Positions 27,095 to 39,689 of a stretch of DNA of 64,000 nt are shown piece after piece. Position 1 is the first letter of the stretch, and each line of letters starts with the position of its first letter. The notes below the pieces were generated by a model. The model saw only the letters and a list, made by a program, of their open reading frames with translations, was not told the DNA's origin and made no database searches. The DNA comes from Nostoc sp. 'Peltigera membranacea cyanobiont' 210A. GTDB taxonomy: Bacteria; Cyanobacteriota; Cyanobacteriia; Cyanobacteriales; Nostocaceae. A program made the position numbers and the translations under genes. The DNA lies in contig NZ_NOLJ01000009.1 in the NCBI RefSeq assembly GCF_002246015.1, positions 170,224 to 234,223 on the forward strand, written 5' to 3'.

Positions 27095-27723
27095 TTGGAT
27101 CTTTGCTTGACCTTCAAATGTCTGCGGTGCAGGCACTACGCAGCGACTTGCTCGATGAAGGTGGCCCCAAAATTAGCACAATGCGGAACTACCGATTTGC
27201 CATTCTACTTTACGATCCCCGTGAAGAATTTAAACTTCGCGCTCAAATCCGGGTACTAACAGATGACCTGAAGGGACAAGGTTGGAATGTCCTAGCAATC
27301 TCTCTTCAGCGCTTGTTTTTAGACAGACTCAAGCGAGAAGAACCAAGGGTTTTAGAAAGTATTATTCGCACAGAGCATCGTCTCTATGCCAAAGACCCAA
27401 ACCGGGCGCTGAATCATTTAAAAGACAAAATTGCACTTTACATTGAAGGGGCTGAGGGGATTGCCAAAGATGTTATTGCCTTAATCGATGATTTTTCAGA
27501 TAAACACCCAGGTGAAATCAACCGCACCTTAATTTTTTTGGGACGTGCTGGAGGGCTGTATCCATTTTTTCGCTCATCAGCACTTCTTAAGCATATCGAT
27601 GGTAAGACAAGCAACTTGCCTGTTGTTCTCCTTTATCCAGGGGAGCGAAGGGATTTGAACGCTCTGTCTTTTATGGACGAACTGCCCTCTGACCGGGACT
27701 ATCGACCTCGAATTTACTCATGA
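27091..27723 (+). CDS. brxB: BrxB (DUF1788) BREX protein
   Basis: A protein of about 210 residues. ATG at 27091, preceded by GGAGG, is preferred over an upstream in-frame GTG. NYRFAILLYDPREEFKLR and the C-terminal NLPVVLLYPGERRD fit BrxB, a core component of most BREX types whose exact role is unclear. It lies between brxA (overlapping) and brxC (37 bp). Confidence 0.85.
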   Translation: MIGSLLDLQMSAVQALRSDLLDEGGPKISTMRNYRFAILLYDPREEFKLRAQIRVLTDDLKGQGWNVLAISLQRLFLDRLKREEPRVLESIIRTEHRLYAKDPNRALNHLKDKIALYIEGAEGIAKDVIALIDDFSDKHPGEINRTLIFLGRAGGLYPFFRSSALLKHIDGKTSNLPVVLLYPGERRDLNALSFMDELPSDRDYRPRIYS

Positions 27724-27760
27724 CTGACTTTATTACTGCAACTCTTAGAGAGGTGATGCC

Positions 27761-30700
27761 ATGCTAATTAAGGAAATTTTTGCTGCTGATGTCACCCGTA
27801 ATATTGCCCCAGTCATTTATTTCCATGAGCAAAAGCCTGCCAAGGTCTTAGAAGAAGTCTCTGAATACATTATCACAGGCGGTTATCCGGAAACTGACCC
27901 CCGCCACAAGCGTGTGCAGTCGGGAATTCACGAGCAGTTTGTGAAGCTGCTCAATTCTATGGCAGAAGAATTACAAAAACCGGGTGGGGCTGAACTTCCA
28001 GCATCCTGGATCTCAGGTTTTTATGGATCTGGGAAATCGAGTTTTGCCAAGCTTTTAGGGTTGGCTCTCAATGACATGGTTTTACCCGATAATCGGACGG
28101 TGGCAAGTGCCTTGCTAGCGCGGGATGATTCTCCCAAAACCCAAGAGTTTCAAGATGCCTGGAATCGAGTTCGTAGTCAGATTGATCCCCTAGCCGTGGT
28201 CTTTGATATTGGTGCAGTAGCACGGGATGACGAGCATATCCATTCAGCAGTCAAGCGGGAAGTACAAGCACATCTGGGCTACTGCACTATTAGTAATTAT
28301 GTTGCCGAGCTAGAACTGAAGCTAGAACTGGATGGGAAATGGCAGGAGTTTTTAATCTGTGTAGAGCAGACTTTAGGACAACCTTGGTCAAAAGCGAAGA
28401 GCGATCAGTTGGCTGAGGAAGCTTTCTCTGAAGTTATGCACGCTATGTATCCTAGCCGTTATACTGACCCAATGAGTTGGTTTGATAGTCGTGCTGGTGC
28501 CCAAACGGGAATGGGAACCTCGCCCTCGGAAACGACTAAAGCCATCATTAATATGCTCAATCACCGCGCCTCTGGTAAAACCTTATTCGTTGTAGTAGAT
28601 GAGGTGAGCCAGTATATACACCAGAATACGGAGCGGATGCTCAAACTTCAGTCGTTTGTTTCTGATTTGGGGCAAAAACTGAAAGGACAAGTATGGTTAT
28701 TGGCAACAGGGCAGCAAAAGCTGGAAGACAGTGAGGATGAAAGCAACATTGGTAAGCTCAAGGATCGTTTTCCACCCAAGCTGAGGGTTCACCTTGCACC
28801 TACCAACATTCGAGATGTTGTGCATAAGCGGCTTTTGAAAAAAGCTTCCTCGAAAGAAGCCCAATTGCGATCGCTTTTTGCCCAGCACCGTAGCGACCTC
28901 AAACTCTACGGCTACAAGTGCGATTCCATCACTGAAGAGGATTTTATTGAAGTTTATCCCATGCTGCCTGGTTACGTAGATTTACTGATGCAAATCACAT
29001 CAAACCTGCGTACCCGTTCCAGCCGTGCGAAGGGAGATGACCATGCCATTCGAGGGCTACTGCAACTGTTGGGGGAATTGTTCCGTGAACAGAAACTAGG
29101 AGAACAGGAACTAGGCGCGTTAGTTACTATCGATAGCATTTATGAAGTGCAACAGTCGGCTTTAGACGCTGATGTGCAAACTACGCTAGCACGTTTGTTC
29201 AGCCATGAAGAAGTTATTAAAGACGAGATGGCGATAAAAGTGGCAAAAGCAGTGGCACTTTTGGAGTTGATTCAAGAACAAGAACCGACAACTGTTACTT
29301 TGGTTAGCCAATGTCTTTATTCTCAGTTGGGAATGGGTAACAATGAGCCATCAAGTACAGCAGCCTTAGAGAAGTTGCGGGGATTAGGGCTACTTTCTTA
29401 TTCTGACAAACTTGGCTATAAAATTCAAAGTTCTGCTGGGCAAGAATGGCAGCGAGAGCGAGATAATCACAGCGTGATTACTGATGCTATTAGTTTGATT
29501 GTGGCAGACAAGTTGAAGTCACTGTTAGGCACTGTAGAACGCCCCCGCTACAAAAATAAGTCGTTTCCTTGGTTAGCTATTTATAGTGATGGTCGTCAAC
29601 GACAGGATGAGCGTATTCAAGGTTCAAACGACCCAGCTGTGCTGACTATTGATTTTCGCTATCTCACTAATAAAGAAGAGCGAAACCCTACAACTTGGAT
29701 ACAAACTAGCGATCGCTCAAATTTCCGCGATCGCCTAATTTGGGTAGTAGGTACTTGCGATAATGTTGCAGCCCAAGTACGAGAACTTGCCAAATCCCAG
29801 CACATCATCAGTAAGTATGAAAGTCGCAAGCAATCTCTTACCAAAGATAAGAGAAACTTACTTGGAGAAGAAGAAAGTCGCCGTGACGTGTTAGAGAGAG
29901 AAGTGCAAAAAGCGATCGCTCAATCCTTTATGGATGGTGAAATCTTCTTCCGGGGACGACAAATCGACAAGCAGCAACACGGGACAACTTTTACTACTGT
30001 GCTTGGACGCATAGGGGAAAACATTTTGCCGGATCTTTACAGCCATTATGTAGATGTGGCAGTTACTCCGGGTGAATTAGCGCAACTTTTAGAGCCGAAC
30101 TTATCCGGCCCATCCCACAAATTTATGAAAGATGGGCTGGGCATACTCGAACTAGATGCAGGTAAATATATGCCAACCTGTAGCGGTGAAGTTCCTTCCC
30201 GAATTGGTCAGTACATTCAAGACCAAAACGGAGTTTCTGGCAATGTGTTGCTAACTCACTTTGGTGGGCCGCCCTACGGCTATCCCGCAGATGTGGTTAA
30301 GGCTTGCTTGGTGGGTTTACTTCGAGCTACTAAGGTGCGAATTCGACCCGAAACTGGCCCAGAAATTACCTCGGTGCGTGACCCTGGCGCTAAGGATATG
30401 TTCACTAAAGACCGGGACATCAAACGTGCCGATTTGCTACCTCCCAATGAAACCAGTATTAGCCCTCGTGACAAAATTGCCATTTGTAAGTTCTTCAAAG
30501 ACTCATTAGATGTTGAACTGGATCGGGAAAATGATGCGATCGCCGATGCGGTTTTCCAACAGTTCCCCGGTCAGGTCAAACGATTACAAGAATTAGAACG
30601 GCGGTACAATCGACTACCAAACCGACCAAATTTACCCTCAGCTTTAGTCAAGTTGCGCGAGTCCCTGGAAAAGTGTACCCGTTCTCGCCAAGTTGAAGAC

Positions 30701-31381
30701 ACTGTGATTGCAGTTAAGAAAAATCTCGATGCACTGCGAGATGGGATTCAAGAACTTGGTATTTCCTTGACAGATTTGACTGATAGTGCTGTGGATGCCG
30801 TAACTAAGGCAATTAATATTCGGGATAACCAAGTAGTTCAACTCAAGCAGATTGAGCGTTGGACAGAAATTACTGAAGCGATCGCAGCTTTAGAAGAACA
30901 GCTAAATAGCGATCGCTCTTGGCGGGACATTAGCAGCTTGGAACCTCACCTACAAACAATTGAACAGCACTACAAAGCCGTGCGGTTGAACTTGATTGAG
31001 AGTCAAGAAAAGCAAGCCAAAGCAATTCAAGGACGACTCAAACAGCGCCAAAACTTTATCAAATTAAACGAAAAGCAAGGAGAATATGTGTTCCGTTCCG
31101 TTCAAGAAGCGACCTATGACACAACTCAGGATGCACTCTATCCCAGTTTGTTAGAACTCAAAGATTCAGCACTAATTAAGCTCCAGAAGGCTGAGACTAC
31201 TGCTAATAACAGGCTTGATGATGTGTTGTCCGAAGTCACTGAAGATCAAGTGGTGCAGCTACCGCTAAATCTTAGTGGTCGTGAAGTCAGCACAGAAGCA
31301 GAAATTGATGCACTAGTTAACCAGTTAAAAGAGCGGCTATTAGCTCAACTCAAACCCAATACTCGCATTCGCTTATCTTAA
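27761..31381 (+). CDS. brxC: BrxC, large P-loop ATPase of BREX
   Basis: A 1206-residue AAA-like ATPase. Walker A is GFYGSGKSS at residues 86-94, and Walker B is [12 protein letters not shown] near 275. The C-terminal third is rich in coiled coil (for example [10 protein letters not shown] to LNSDRSW), as in other BrxC/PglY proteins. GAGGTG precedes the ATG. BrxC is essential for BREX restriction and is thought to form the ATP-dependent core complex with PglX and PglZ. The stop codon is also the first base of a long hairpin. Confidence 0.92.
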   Translation: MLIKEIFAADVTRNIAPVIYFHEQKPAKVLEEVSEYIITGGYPETDPRHKRVQSGIHEQFVKLLNSMAEELQKPGGAELPASWISGFYGSGKSSFAKLLGLALNDMVLPDNRTVASALLARDDSPKTQEFQDAWNRVRSQIDPLAVVFDIGAVARDDEHIHSAVKREVQAHLGYCTISNYVAELELKLELDGKWQEFLICVEQTLGQPWSKAKSDQLAEEAFSEVMHAMYPSRYTDPMSWFDSRAGAQTGMGTSPSETTKAIINMLNHRASGKTLFVVVDEVSQYIHQNTERMLKLQSFVSDLGQKLKGQVWLLATGQQKLEDSEDESNIGKLKDRFPPKLRVHLAPTNIRDVVHKRLLKKASSKEAQLRSLFAQHRSDLKLYGYKCDSITEEDFIEVYPMLPGYVDLLMQITSNLRTRSSRAKGDDHAIRGLLQLLGELFREQKLGEQELGALVTIDSIYEVQQSALDADVQTTLARLFSHEEVIKDEMAIKVAKAVALLELIQEQEPTTVTLVSQCLYSQLGMGNNEPSSTAALEKLRGLGLLSYSDKLGYKIQSSAGQEWQRERDNHSVITDAISLIVADKLKSLLGTVERPRYKNKSFPWLAIYSDGRQRQDERIQGSNDPAVLTIDFRYLTNKEERNPTTWIQTSDRSNFRDRLIWVVGTCDNVAAQVRELAKSQHIISKYESRKQSLTKDKRNLLGEEESRRDVLEREVQKAIAQSFMDGEIFFRGRQIDKQQHGTTFTTVLGRIGENILPDLYSHYVDVAVTPGELAQLLEPNLSGPSHKFMKDGLGILELDAGKYMPTCSGEVPSRIGQYIQDQNGVSGNVLLTHFGGPPYGYPADVVKACLVGLLRATKVRIRPETGPEITSVRDPGAKDMFTKDRDIKRADLLPPNETSISPRDKIAICKFFKDSLDVELDRENDAIADAVFQQFPGQVKRLQELERRYNRLPNRPNLPSALVKLRESLEKCTRSRQVEDTVIAVKKNLDALRDGIQELGISLTDLTDSAVDAVTKAINIRDNQVVQLKQIERWTEITEAIAALEEQLNSDRSWRDISSLEPHLQTIEQHYKAVRLNLIESQEKQAKAIQGRLKQRQNFIKLNEKQGEYVFRSVQEATYDTTQDALYPSLLELKDSALIKLQKAETTANNRLDDVLSEVTEDQVVQLPLNLSGREVSTEAEIDALVNQLKERLLAQLKPNTRIRLS

Positions 31382-31494
31382 ATGGGGCATGGGGAATAAG
31401 AAGCATAAATACTCAACTCCCAACTCCCAACTCCCAACTCCCAACTCCCAACTCCCAATCCCCAATTCCCTATTCCCCATTCCCCATTCCCAAT
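31381..31494 (+). repeat. Heptamer array in a long hairpin between brxC and pglX
   Basis: Six perfect CAACTCC heptamers (31414-31455) are followed by degenerate heptamers such as CCATTCC up to the pglX start. AATGGGGCATGGGGAATA (31381-31398) and TATTCCCCATTCCCCATT (31471-31488) pair in 17 of 18 positions, enclosing the array in a loop of about 72 bases. No Shine-Dalgarno sequence is visible before pglX, so this element must shape its translation. Confidence 0.75.
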
Positions 31495-34400
31495 GTCCTA
31501 TCTCACCCCTGAAGCTAAATCCAAATTATCCAGTACAATTCGTGCTTTAAGAGAACGTTTGCTTACTGATTTGCAAAACGCCGTAGAAAGCACCTATCGA
31601 TTGTCGATTACTGCTGTAAGTAAAGCCGGATTAGCAGAAGAACAACGGGTAAAGCGGCAACGTTTAGAACAATGGCTAGATGAGCAATCCCGTAGTCAGG
31701 GTAAAAGTAAGAAACAAGAAAATGAGATCGGCGATCGCTATTTGAAAACGGCTGTCAAACTCGCGGCTGCAACGTTGCTCAATCGGCTGATAGTAATTAA
31801 GCAGATGGAAGCACACGGATTAAGTAAACCTGCTGTATTAACCGGAGGTTGGCAGAGTCGGGGTTATCGGGAGTTTCGAGATTTTGCACCGGACTTGTGC
31901 AAAGATGAAACTGAGGGATACGGAACACTACTGCAATTACTCTACGATGAACTGGCTCAGGAATTGCCTGGTTTGTTTGGCAATGTCGGAGTGACAGCAC
32001 TGTTCCCAATTCCAGCCAGTACCTTGAGAGCAGCAATTGAGGCTTTGGATGCAGCTGAATTAAAGGATGTTTGGCTGGACGATACAACTTTGGGGTGGGT
32101 TTATCAATACTGGAACGACCCAGAACGAGAAGCCCTAGATGCCAAATTAAATGGGGGCGGGAAGGTAGAACCCCATGAAATTGCCAGTAAAACCCAAATG
32201 TTTACAGAACGTTACATGGTGGAGTGGTTACTCCATAACAGTTTGGGGCAGATGTGGCTGGCTATGTGCAAAAAGCACGGTTGGACGGCTGAGGTTGAGG
32301 CTGATGGAACTTTAGCTCGTTTGGAAGCAAGGCGTAAAGAGTGGCGAGAAAAGCGCGAACAAGGCGAGGTGGCTTTAGACGCATTAATGCCAATTGAACC
32401 GGGAATTGAAGAAAATTGGAAATATTGGGTTCCCCAACCATTAACCGCAGATGCAGTCACTCATGCACCAGAGAGTGTGCGATCGCTAAAAATTCTTGAT
32501 CCTGCCACCGGCTCGGCTCATTTCCTGGTAATTGCCTTTGGGTTGTTATTTACACTTTACCAGGAAGAGGCCAGGCATCGGGGGGAAAATTGGAGCGATC
32601 GCCAAATTGTTGAGTCGATTTTAGAGAACAATTTATATGGTGTTGATATTGACCCCAGAGCAATACAAATTGGGGCGGCGGCGTTGATACTGAAGGCGCG
32701 GCTGCTTTCTCCCCAAGCAAGTCCTAAACATCTGAATTTGGTTGCATCTAATCTCCAGTTGGCTTCTTTACCAGCAGATGATCCGGCGTTGGTGGAGTTG
32801 CGGCGAGAGGTGACGGAAGCCACGGGGATTCCTGAAAAGTTGACAAATCAGATTGTATATGCTCTACAAGGAGCAGATTATTTAGGAACGCTGTTGAAGG
32901 TAGATACAGCAGTGGATGCAGCAATTAGTGAGTATGAAAGTCAGTTTCAGCAGGCAGTTCAAGGGAATATTTTTGCAGGCTTTGGTGAGCAAAAACCAGA
33001 TTTCAACTTTCAGCAGACAAAAGCTTCTTTACTCGATAAACTTGAGCAATTTCTCTCTCGGTGTACTAGTGGCGATGATTTAGGTTTGCGGTTGCGGGGT
33101 GAGCAGTTAGCAGCAGGTATCAGATTTATCCGCATAGCCCGTGAGAATAGTTATGATTTGGTGATTGGTAATCCGCCGTATCAGGGGACGAGTAAGATGG
33201 CGGATGCTGGGTATATTACGAAGAATTACTCAAAAGGAAAGGCAGATTTATATACAGCATTTCTGGAACGGGGTTTGCAATTGGCAAAAGTTGGGGGTTT
33301 GTCTGCATTGTTAACGATGCGGAATTGGATGTTTATTCAGCAGTTTACGCAGATTCGGGAATATTTACTCAGCAATTTTGATTTGAGATTACTAGGAGAT
33401 GTAGATCGGGGTGCATTTGAAGAAGTGGTTGATGAAGTAGTTGCAACAGTTATGAGTGTGTTTCAAAAAGCAACATCAAATAAAGCATTTAGTATAGCAA
33501 TCCAGCCAACTCCATTAGATGATAATTCACGAGATAGCGGACGAACAAAGCGGAAACGGGCAGCAATTTTATTGCAAATAGGGCGGTTTGAATTTTGGAG
33601 CCATCGCTTTGATGTTATCAAAGAAAAGCCTCTCGTTTATTGGTGGAATAAAGCTTTTCTCAAACGCTATGCCGAGACACCGAAATTAGGGGATATAAGT
33701 CCCTCATGGCAAGGAGTCGCAACAACAAATAACACTCGATTTTTGCGAAAAGTTTGGGAAGTAAATATTAATAAAATATTAATTGCTAAAACAACTGATT
33801 TGATGAAGGAGCAGCAAAATGAAACATGGTCTCCATATATTAAAGGAGCATCTGGACAAATTTGGATAGAGTCTCTCTCAAATCTTGTTGAATGGCAAAT
33901 GAAAGGATGGACGCTTAATGCTCATCTAGAATTTTACAGAGAGAAACACCCAGCATTACATCTAAAAGATAATACAAAATATTTCAACCCTGCTGTTGCT
34001 TTTTCTTGCATTGGGGCAGAATTTTCTGCTCGAATTCACCGCTACCGGAGTGTTATAGGTGATAAAGGTTCTTCTGTTTTTACCCAAGATTTGGCTAATG
34101 TAACTTGCTTATTAAATAGCAAAATCGGCCGTAATGTTATGGCTTCTCTTAACCCTTCAATTAGCTTTCAAGTCGGCGATGTTAACCGCCTTCCTCTTTT
34201 CCCCATTGAATCTGCTGACGAAATATTCACCCAACTCGACGCAGCCTTCAGCGAACATGAAGCTGCCCGCGAAACATCTGTAGAATTCAAAAAACCAGGT
34301 GCATCCGTCTGGAACTATGCTCAAGAATGGGCGCAAACAGCAGTAGACCGTGAACCTGGTATACCGCTACCAAACTACGAACCAGTCTACGAAGATCCAC

Positions 34401-35473
34401 CTGCAACCAATTTTGCATCCTATACTATCGGCGTAGCATTAGGGCGATTTGGCGCAGATGGCGAAGGTATCCTTAATCAAGCGCCCGCAACTGCACTCCC
34501 CCACAGTATCCTTTATCTCTCCGCCTACTCTGAAAAAGACAGCTTAGAACACCCAGCCTGTAAACCCATCCAAGAAACTTGGCACGAGTACGGCTCAATT
34601 ATTGCCAAAGGAACCCAACTTCGCAAATGGTTGCGGTTATCCTTCTTTAAAGAAGTTCACTTGGGGATGTATGAAAGTCGCCCAATTTACTTTCCTCTTT
34701 CATCCCAACGTAAAAACTTCGTTGCCTTTGTCAGCATTCATCGCTGGGCTGACAACACTTTGCAAACTTTATTAGCAGATTACCTCATCCCCGAACTCAG
34801 TCAACTAGAAGGCGAACTCAACGACCTAACCACAGCCAGACATCAAGGCGATAAAAAAACACAAACAAAAGCCGAAGAACGCTACAGCGAAGTCCAAAAA
34901 CTCCACGAAGAATTCAAAGCATTTATCGACCTCGTGAGACAGTGCGCGGAACAAGGGCCAATCCCAGCCAACGCCAGAGATATCCCCCGCGAAGTCGATG
35001 CCCGTTTCAAAATGGATTTGGACGACGGTGTGATGGTGAATAGTGCAGCCCTCTGGCCCTTACTCGAACCCCAGTGGAACCAACCCAAGAAATGGTGGTC
35101 AGAACTCTGCAACGCCGAAGGTAAAAAAGATTATGACTGGTCACATTTAGCCGCCCGTTATTTTCCCAAACGAGTTGATGGTAAATGCAAACAAGATCCT
35201 TCCCTCGCCGTAGCCCACAGCTGCTTTTGGAAATATCACCCAGCTAAAGCTTACGAGTGGGAACTGCGGTTGCAAGATGAAATTTCTGAAGATTTTACTA
35301 TTGAGGAAACAGACTCTAATACTTTGCGCCTAGCCTTTGCTAGAGAAAATCCCCAGCTAGTGCGGGAAATTATCGAGAAAGAAGAGAAGCGACGGGAACG
35401 CAAACGCAAAAAAGAAGAAACCCAAGAGGAAGATTACGGCCCTCTGTTTGAGCAAGAAGAGGAGGCCGCATGA
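31493..35473 (+). CDS. pglX: PglX, BREX N6-adenine DNA methyltransferase
   Basis: A 1326-residue type I-like adenine methyltransferase that marks host DNA in BREX. Motif I is [10 protein letters not shown] near residue 336 (SAH rather than the more usual SGH) and motif IV is IGNPPY near 559. A target-recognition region follows (about 700-900), then a long C-terminal extension rich in charged residues. The ATG lies immediately after the heptamer array. The stop overlaps the pglZ start by four bases. In other BREX systems pglX is the phase-variable or allele-shuffled gene. Confidence 0.93.
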   Translation: MSYLTPEAKSKLSSTIRALRERLLTDLQNAVESTYRLSITAVSKAGLAEEQRVKRQRLEQWLDEQSRSQGKSKKQENEIGDRYLKTAVKLAAATLLNRLIVIKQMEAHGLSKPAVLTGGWQSRGYREFRDFAPDLCKDETEGYGTLLQLLYDELAQELPGLFGNVGVTALFPIPASTLRAAIEALDAAELKDVWLDDTTLGWVYQYWNDPEREALDAKLNGGGKVEPHEIASKTQMFTERYMVEWLLHNSLGQMWLAMCKKHGWTAEVEADGTLARLEARRKEWREKREQGEVALDALMPIEPGIEENWKYWVPQPLTADAVTHAPESVRSLKILDPATGSAHFLVIAFGLLFTLYQEEARHRGENWSDRQIVESILENNLYGVDIDPRAIQIGAAALILKARLLSPQASPKHLNLVASNLQLASLPADDPALVELRREVTEATGIPEKLTNQIVYALQGADYLGTLLKVDTAVDAAISEYESQFQQAVQGNIFAGFGEQKPDFNFQQTKASLLDKLEQFLSRCTSGDDLGLRLRGEQLAAGIRFIRIARENSYDLVIGNPPYQGTSKMADAGYITKNYSKGKADLYTAFLERGLQLAKVGGLSALLTMRNWMFIQQFTQIREYLLSNFDLRLLGDVDRGAFEEVVDEVVATVMSVFQKATSNKAFSIAIQPTPLDDNSRDSGRTKRKRAAILLQIGRFEFWSHRFDVIKEKPLVYWWNKAFLKRYAETPKLGDISPSWQGVATTNNTRFLRKVWEVNINKILIAKTTDLMKEQQNETWSPYIKGASGQIWIESLSNLVEWQMKGWTLNAHLEFYREKHPALHLKDNTKYFNPAVAFSCIGAEFSARIHRYRSVIGDKGSSVFTQDLANVTCLLNSKIGRNVMASLNPSISFQVGDVNRLPLFPIESADEIFTQLDAAFSEHEAARETSVEFKKPGASVWNYAQEWAQTAVDREPGIPLPNYEPVYEDPPATNFASYTIGVALGRFGADGEGILNQAPATALPHSILYLSAYSEKDSLEHPACKPIQETWHEYGSIIAKGTQLRKWLRLSFFKEVHLGMYESRPIYFPLSSQRKNFVAFVSIHRWADNTLQTLLADYLIPELSQLEGELNDLTTARHQGDKKTQTKAEERYSEVQKLHEEFKAFIDLVRQCAEQGPIPANARDIPREVDARFKMDLDDGVMVNSAALWPLLEPQWNQPKKWWSELCNAEGKKDYDWSHLAARYFPKRVDGKCKQDPSLAVAHSCFWKYHPAKAYEWELRLQDEISEDFTIEETDSNTLRLAFARENPQLVREIIEKEEKRRERKRKKEETQEEDYGPLFEQEEEAA

Positions 35474-38325
35474 GTCACTTAAATCCCATTACCGCAGTTT
35501 TAGAAGCAGAACTGAAGCGAGAACTGCGTCAACGCGGTATCGTTATTTGGCTAGATAAAGACGGGTACTACAACAGTTATGTTGATGAGTTAATCGCCCG
35601 CTATAACCGTGGTGACTTTTTTGCCCCAGTCGTTGGCTTTCGCGGCAGTTACTTAGAGATGGTACTTGCCCTGGAAACTTATGGCAATGGACTTGACCCC
35701 GAACCGTTGTTAATTCACATGCCCGGTCATACGGAAGAAACTATCCGCAAAACTCCTATTCTGGAACTTTACCGCGCCGGCTACCGTTTCCGCAAAGCCT
35801 TTGACACATTAATTCGGGAAGCAGTCACAGGGCGCATTAACCCTGCTAGTATCGAAAACTACCTTAACAACGGCATCACAGACTTACCATCTGCCGAGAT
35901 GTGGCTGCAAAATAACCTTTCCCAACCCCAGGACGGACTAGCAGCTTATTTAACAAGTCTCAGTTTGGAGTGGATTGTAGACGGTATCCTGGGCGAAGAC
36001 AAAGTACTGCAATCGAGAATCAGCGACCAAACTGCTCTCAACACCTTAACAGAACATCTCTACCGTCACACAGGGATGAACACAGCTTTTGTGTGCTTCT
36101 TTCACGGCGACACACCCCTATCTTTCCTCGGTCTGGGCGAAACATTTGCTGCTTGGCTGATGTGCGTTGAGTATGTCCATGACCTCACTCGCCCTCCTCA
36201 TCTTGAAGCACTGCAACCCCTGACCCAACTTTCTCTACCCTTGCGAAAGACCTGCAAGCAACTCGTCGAATATCTGCGAAAACGCCATCCAGATATTTAT
36301 GCAGCCAAAGCAGCAATTGTAGAATCCCATCTAGAACAAGAACTTAATCAAATTAGCCCCGAAGACCTGGGACAATTTGAAACCTTCCAGTGGGAAGAAA
36401 CCGCCATTTTACAGGGTGCTGTACAAGCACTGCTGACTGGGGAATTTCAGAAAGCCTTACAATGGTCACAATCTCACACCGAGTCTGCTTCATTTTGGCT
36501 AGAACGCGATCGCACTCGCAGATTAGAATGGTCATTAATCAAAGATGCAGCCACTTTGGGTTACATGATTCAAGGTTCAGGGCAGCTTAAGGGCAAACAA
36601 ACCCTCAGAGAAGCTTTAGAATACTATACACAAACTGGCTCTGAAGTAGACAAAGCACATCGCCGCTTTGAGCAACAGAGGTTAAAACTCCTAGAACCCA
36701 CCTTACCCCACTTCGCTCAACTCCTAGAAGCTGCCGATAAACTTCGTTTTCAGTACCGCAGTTGGGCTGATACGCTGGCACAAGATTTTGCCGTCATCTG
36801 CACTACAGAAAGCTTTTTACCCGATGATGGACTTCAGCAACGCACTCTCTACGAGCAAGTAGTACACCCCCTCACCCAAGGTAATAAAAAAGTTGCTTAC
36901 TTTCTGATTGATGCCTTCCGCTACGAAATGGCAACAGAACTTATCCAAGAATTTGAAGGGGCTGGTACTACCGTAACGTTGAAAGGGAGATATGCCGAAT
37001 TACCCAGCATCACTGCTATCGGGATGAACATCCTAGCCCCCGTTAACCAAAATGGTCGGGTAGTATTAGCGGGTAGTGATGGTTTCAAAGGTTTTAAAAC
37101 AGGTGAGTATACTGTGCGAAAGCCTGATGAACGAGTCCGGGCAATGAGTGAGAAGAGTGTTGATAATATCAGTGCAGGCCGTAGAAAAGTTCGGGGTCTG
37201 ACTCTGGCAGAAGTCTGCAATTGGTCAACCACCAGCCTCAAACAAAGCTGCGCTAATACCAATCTTGTTGTTGTTCACAGTAGAGAAATTGACGATGCAG
37301 GCGAAGCTAATGTAGGTTTAGCAACCTTTGAAACTTGGCTTCAACAAATCAAGTCAGCCTGGAACCACCTCAAAAGTATTGGTATAAATGAGTTTGTATT
37401 CACTGCTGACCACGGATTTCTCCTCCAAGACCAAACTACCCAAGAAAAACCCTATCGTGACTCCAATCGCCGTTATATTCTTGCCAAAGAACCTCGCTCT
37501 GAAGAAGGAATGGTAACAGTTTCTTTAAATGCTCTCAAATACGAAGGACAAGAAGGTTACTTACTATTCCGTAAAGATACTGCTGTTTTTGCCACTGGCA
37601 ATCCTGGTGCTACCTTTGTACATGGTGGGAATAGTCTTCAAGAGCGAGTTATTCCTGTACTAACAGTATCCCATCGTCATCAGTCACATTTGGCAATGGT
37701 GAAATATCTCATCGAAGCCAAACCAGAGCCAAGCATTTTAGACTGTAGCCGGATTCGGGTGAGGGTTAAGCCCGCGCCTGTTGCCCAAGGCGTTCTCAGT
37801 TTTGTGGGAGCCAGGGAAATTAATGTCGCTTTGCGCGTACCAGAACGACCTGATATCCAAGTTACGATTAAGGATGCTCCTGGTGCAGAAGTCAAAAATC
37901 AGCAACTCCAAATTGCCGTCGAAGGAGATTGGATTGAGGTGCTTTTTGACCTCAAGGGACAGCGAGATGAGCGTGTCCGTCTGGAAATTTATCACCCAGA
38001 TAATGTTGAAGATGTAGAGTCAATAGTTCCTCAAACTTATTTTAATGTCTCTGGCTCATTGATCCAGGGTGAGGTTTCTACGGCTACCGAATTACCCAAA
38101 AATACTGACTGGCAAGATAGTTTCGAGGATGAAACCGTTCGGCGTGTGTTCTTCCACCTCCAGCAACACGGCTCAATCACAGAATCGGAACTAAACCAAA
38201 TCCTTGGTTCAGCCAGACTGGTGCGGCGTTTCTCCTTAGATTTTGAGGAACACCTGAAAAAGGTTCCTTTCTCAGTCAGGATTGAAACAACCAGTAACGG
38301 TAAACGCTATGTCAAGCAAAATTAA
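35470..38325 (+). CDS. pglZ: PglZ, alkaline-phosphatase-superfamily BREX protein
   Basis: A 951-residue protein with the alkaline-phosphatase-like core: FLIDAFRYEMATEL near residue 479 (first metal site) and FTADHGFLL near 646 (DHG metal site). It has the N-terminal alpha-helical region usual in PglZ and an Ig-like or beta-rich C-terminus. PglZ is the defining gene of BREX; metal-dependent nuclease or phosphodiesterase activity has been reported for family members. Overlap with pglX indicates coupled translation. Confidence 0.93.
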   Translation: MSHLNPITAVLEAELKRELRQRGIVIWLDKDGYYNSYVDELIARYNRGDFFAPVVGFRGSYLEMVLALETYGNGLDPEPLLIHMPGHTEETIRKTPILELYRAGYRFRKAFDTLIREAVTGRINPASIENYLNNGITDLPSAEMWLQNNLSQPQDGLAAYLTSLSLEWIVDGILGEDKVLQSRISDQTALNTLTEHLYRHTGMNTAFVCFFHGDTPLSFLGLGETFAAWLMCVEYVHDLTRPPHLEALQPLTQLSLPLRKTCKQLVEYLRKRHPDIYAAKAAIVESHLEQELNQISPEDLGQFETFQWEETAILQGAVQALLTGEFQKALQWSQSHTESASFWLERDRTRRLEWSLIKDAATLGYMIQGSGQLKGKQTLREALEYYTQTGSEVDKAHRRFEQQRLKLLEPTLPHFAQLLEAADKLRFQYRSWADTLAQDFAVICTTESFLPDDGLQQRTLYEQVVHPLTQGNKKVAYFLIDAFRYEMATELIQEFEGAGTTVTLKGRYAELPSITAIGMNILAPVNQNGRVVLAGSDGFKGFKTGEYTVRKPDERVRAMSEKSVDNISAGRRKVRGLTLAEVCNWSTTSLKQSCANTNLVVVHSREIDDAGEANVGLATFETWLQQIKSAWNHLKSIGINEFVFTADHGFLLQDQTTQEKPYRDSNRRYILAKEPRSEEGMVTVSLNALKYEGQEGYLLFRKDTAVFATGNPGATFVHGGNSLQERVIPVLTVSHRHQSHLAMVKYLIEAKPEPSILDCSRIRVRVKPAPVAQGVLSFVGAREINVALRVPERPDIQVTIKDAPGAEVKNQQLQIAVEGDWIEVLFDLKGQRDERVRLEIYHPDNVEDVESIVPQTYFNVSGSLIQGEVSTATELPKNTDWQDSFEDETVRRVFFHLQQHGSITESELNQILGSARLVRRFSLDFEEHLKKVPFSVRIETTSNGKRYVKQN

Positions 38326-38367
38326 CAGATTAATGTATAAAAGTAAACGTATTAATTAAAATCAACT

Positions 38368-39687
38368 ATGGCAATCAGCGAACGAGATATTGAGCATATT
38401 TTTGAGCGTCTTCGCTCCGGCGTTGTACCAGAACGAGGGTTAGAAGCCTTTGCTGTCGGTATTGACAAACAGCGAACAGAAATTCATCGCCAATTCCAAC
38501 TAGCAGCTAATAGCGAAGGTGTCTTCAAGTTCTTACGTGGTGGCTACGGTTGTGGTAAAACTTTTATGTCCCGTCTAGCCATCCTTGATGCCCAAGCTCA
38601 AGGCTTTGCCACTAGTTTTGTTGTCGTCTCTGATAACGATTTGCACTTTTATAAATTCGATGATGTTTATCGCAAAGTCGTTCAGGAATTAGGAACTAGT
38701 TCTTGTCCTAGAGGTGCTTTAAGCGATATTATCGATCGCTGGATTGCGCGTGTGGAAGATGCACTGATTGCTGGTGGGGCAGATGAAAACAGCGACGAGT
38801 TCGATACTTTAGTACAGCAACGCATAGAAGAAGAACTTGCTTCTCTTACAGGCGGTAAAGCTCCAGAAGATATGGCACGAGTTCTGCGTGCTATTTTTAC
38901 TTTTAAGCAGAAAGGTGAAATCGCTGAAGCCAGCGCCTTGCTTTCTTGGCTTTCTGGTAGTGAAAATGTGGCTGCTACCGCTAAAAAAGCCGCAGGTATT
39001 AAGGGAGATATTGCTAGCCGAGATGCCCTAGACTATCTACACGGTATTCTCGAAATTGTCAAAGCCGCAGGCTACAAGGGACTGGTTATTGTCATTGATG
39101 AAGTAGAAACAGTACTGCGAATGCGGCATGATAGTCGAGGTAAATCTTTAAATGGAATTCGCCAAATCTGTGATGCCGCCGACCGTTACAGAGGATTGTT
39201 ATGGATTTATACAGGGACACCTGAATTTTTTGATACTAAACGCGGAGTTGCTGGACTAGAACCTCTGCATGACCGTATCCAATTTCTGACTCTTGGTGGC
39301 TTTGCTAACCCCCGCCAACCCCAATTAGAACTCAAACCCTTTGATGCACGCCGTCTAAAAGAGGTGGCACTCAAATTGCGAGAAATTTACCCCACACCCA
39401 ATCGGACTGGAATCGTCAATAAAGTCACTTCAGAATTTATTGAACGGCTAGTTACCAAAGTTACTGCTGGCTTTAAGGGAGACGTGGGAGTGGTTCCTCG
39501 ACAATTTCTGCGCCAGTTTGTCAACATCCTTGATTTAGCAGCAGAAAACGATGAATTTGACCCGATGAGCGCAGAAGGTTTTGAACCCACAGATTTAAAC
39601 GAAGTAGAATTGCTCATCCGTGAAGGTCGTACTTATTTTGACGAAGAACCTGCGGATATTCAAGGTTACGCAGCTGTGGAGTTCTAA
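38368..39687 (+). CDS. brxD: BrxD, ATPase of BREX types 2 and 6
   Basis: A 439-residue P-loop ATPase. Walker A is GGYGCGKTF near residue 57, Walker B is LVIVIDEVETVL near 241, and RIQFLTLGGF follows. The length and place after pglZ and directly before the helicase match BrxD. It is thought to work with the BrxHI helicase; the mechanism is not established. Two bases separate it from brxHI. Confidence 0.9.
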   Translation: MAISERDIEHIFERLRSGVVPERGLEAFAVGIDKQRTEIHRQFQLAANSEGVFKFLRGGYGCGKTFMSRLAILDAQAQGFATSFVVVSDNDLHFYKFDDVYRKVVQELGTSSCPRGALSDIIDRWIARVEDALIAGGADENSDEFDTLVQQRIEEELASLTGGKAPEDMARVLRAIFTFKQKGEIAEASALLSWLSGSENVAATAKKAAGIKGDIASRDALDYLHGILEIVKAAGYKGLVIVIDEVETVLRMRHDSRGKSLNGIRQICDAADRYRGLLWIYTGTPEFFDTKRGVAGLEPLHDRIQFLTLGGFANPRQPQLELKPFDARRLKEVALKLREIYPTPNRTGIVNKVTSEFIERLVTKVTAGFKGDVGVVPRQFLRQFVNILDLAAENDEFDPMSAEGFEPTDLNEVELLIREGRTYFDEEPADIQGYAAVEF

Positions 39688-39689
39688 CC

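Noticed and set aside
31414-31494. Heptamer array considered as a CRISPR array
   Set aside because: The repeats are 7 bp in direct tandem without spacers, and no cas genes are present; it is a cyanobacterial short tandem repeat.
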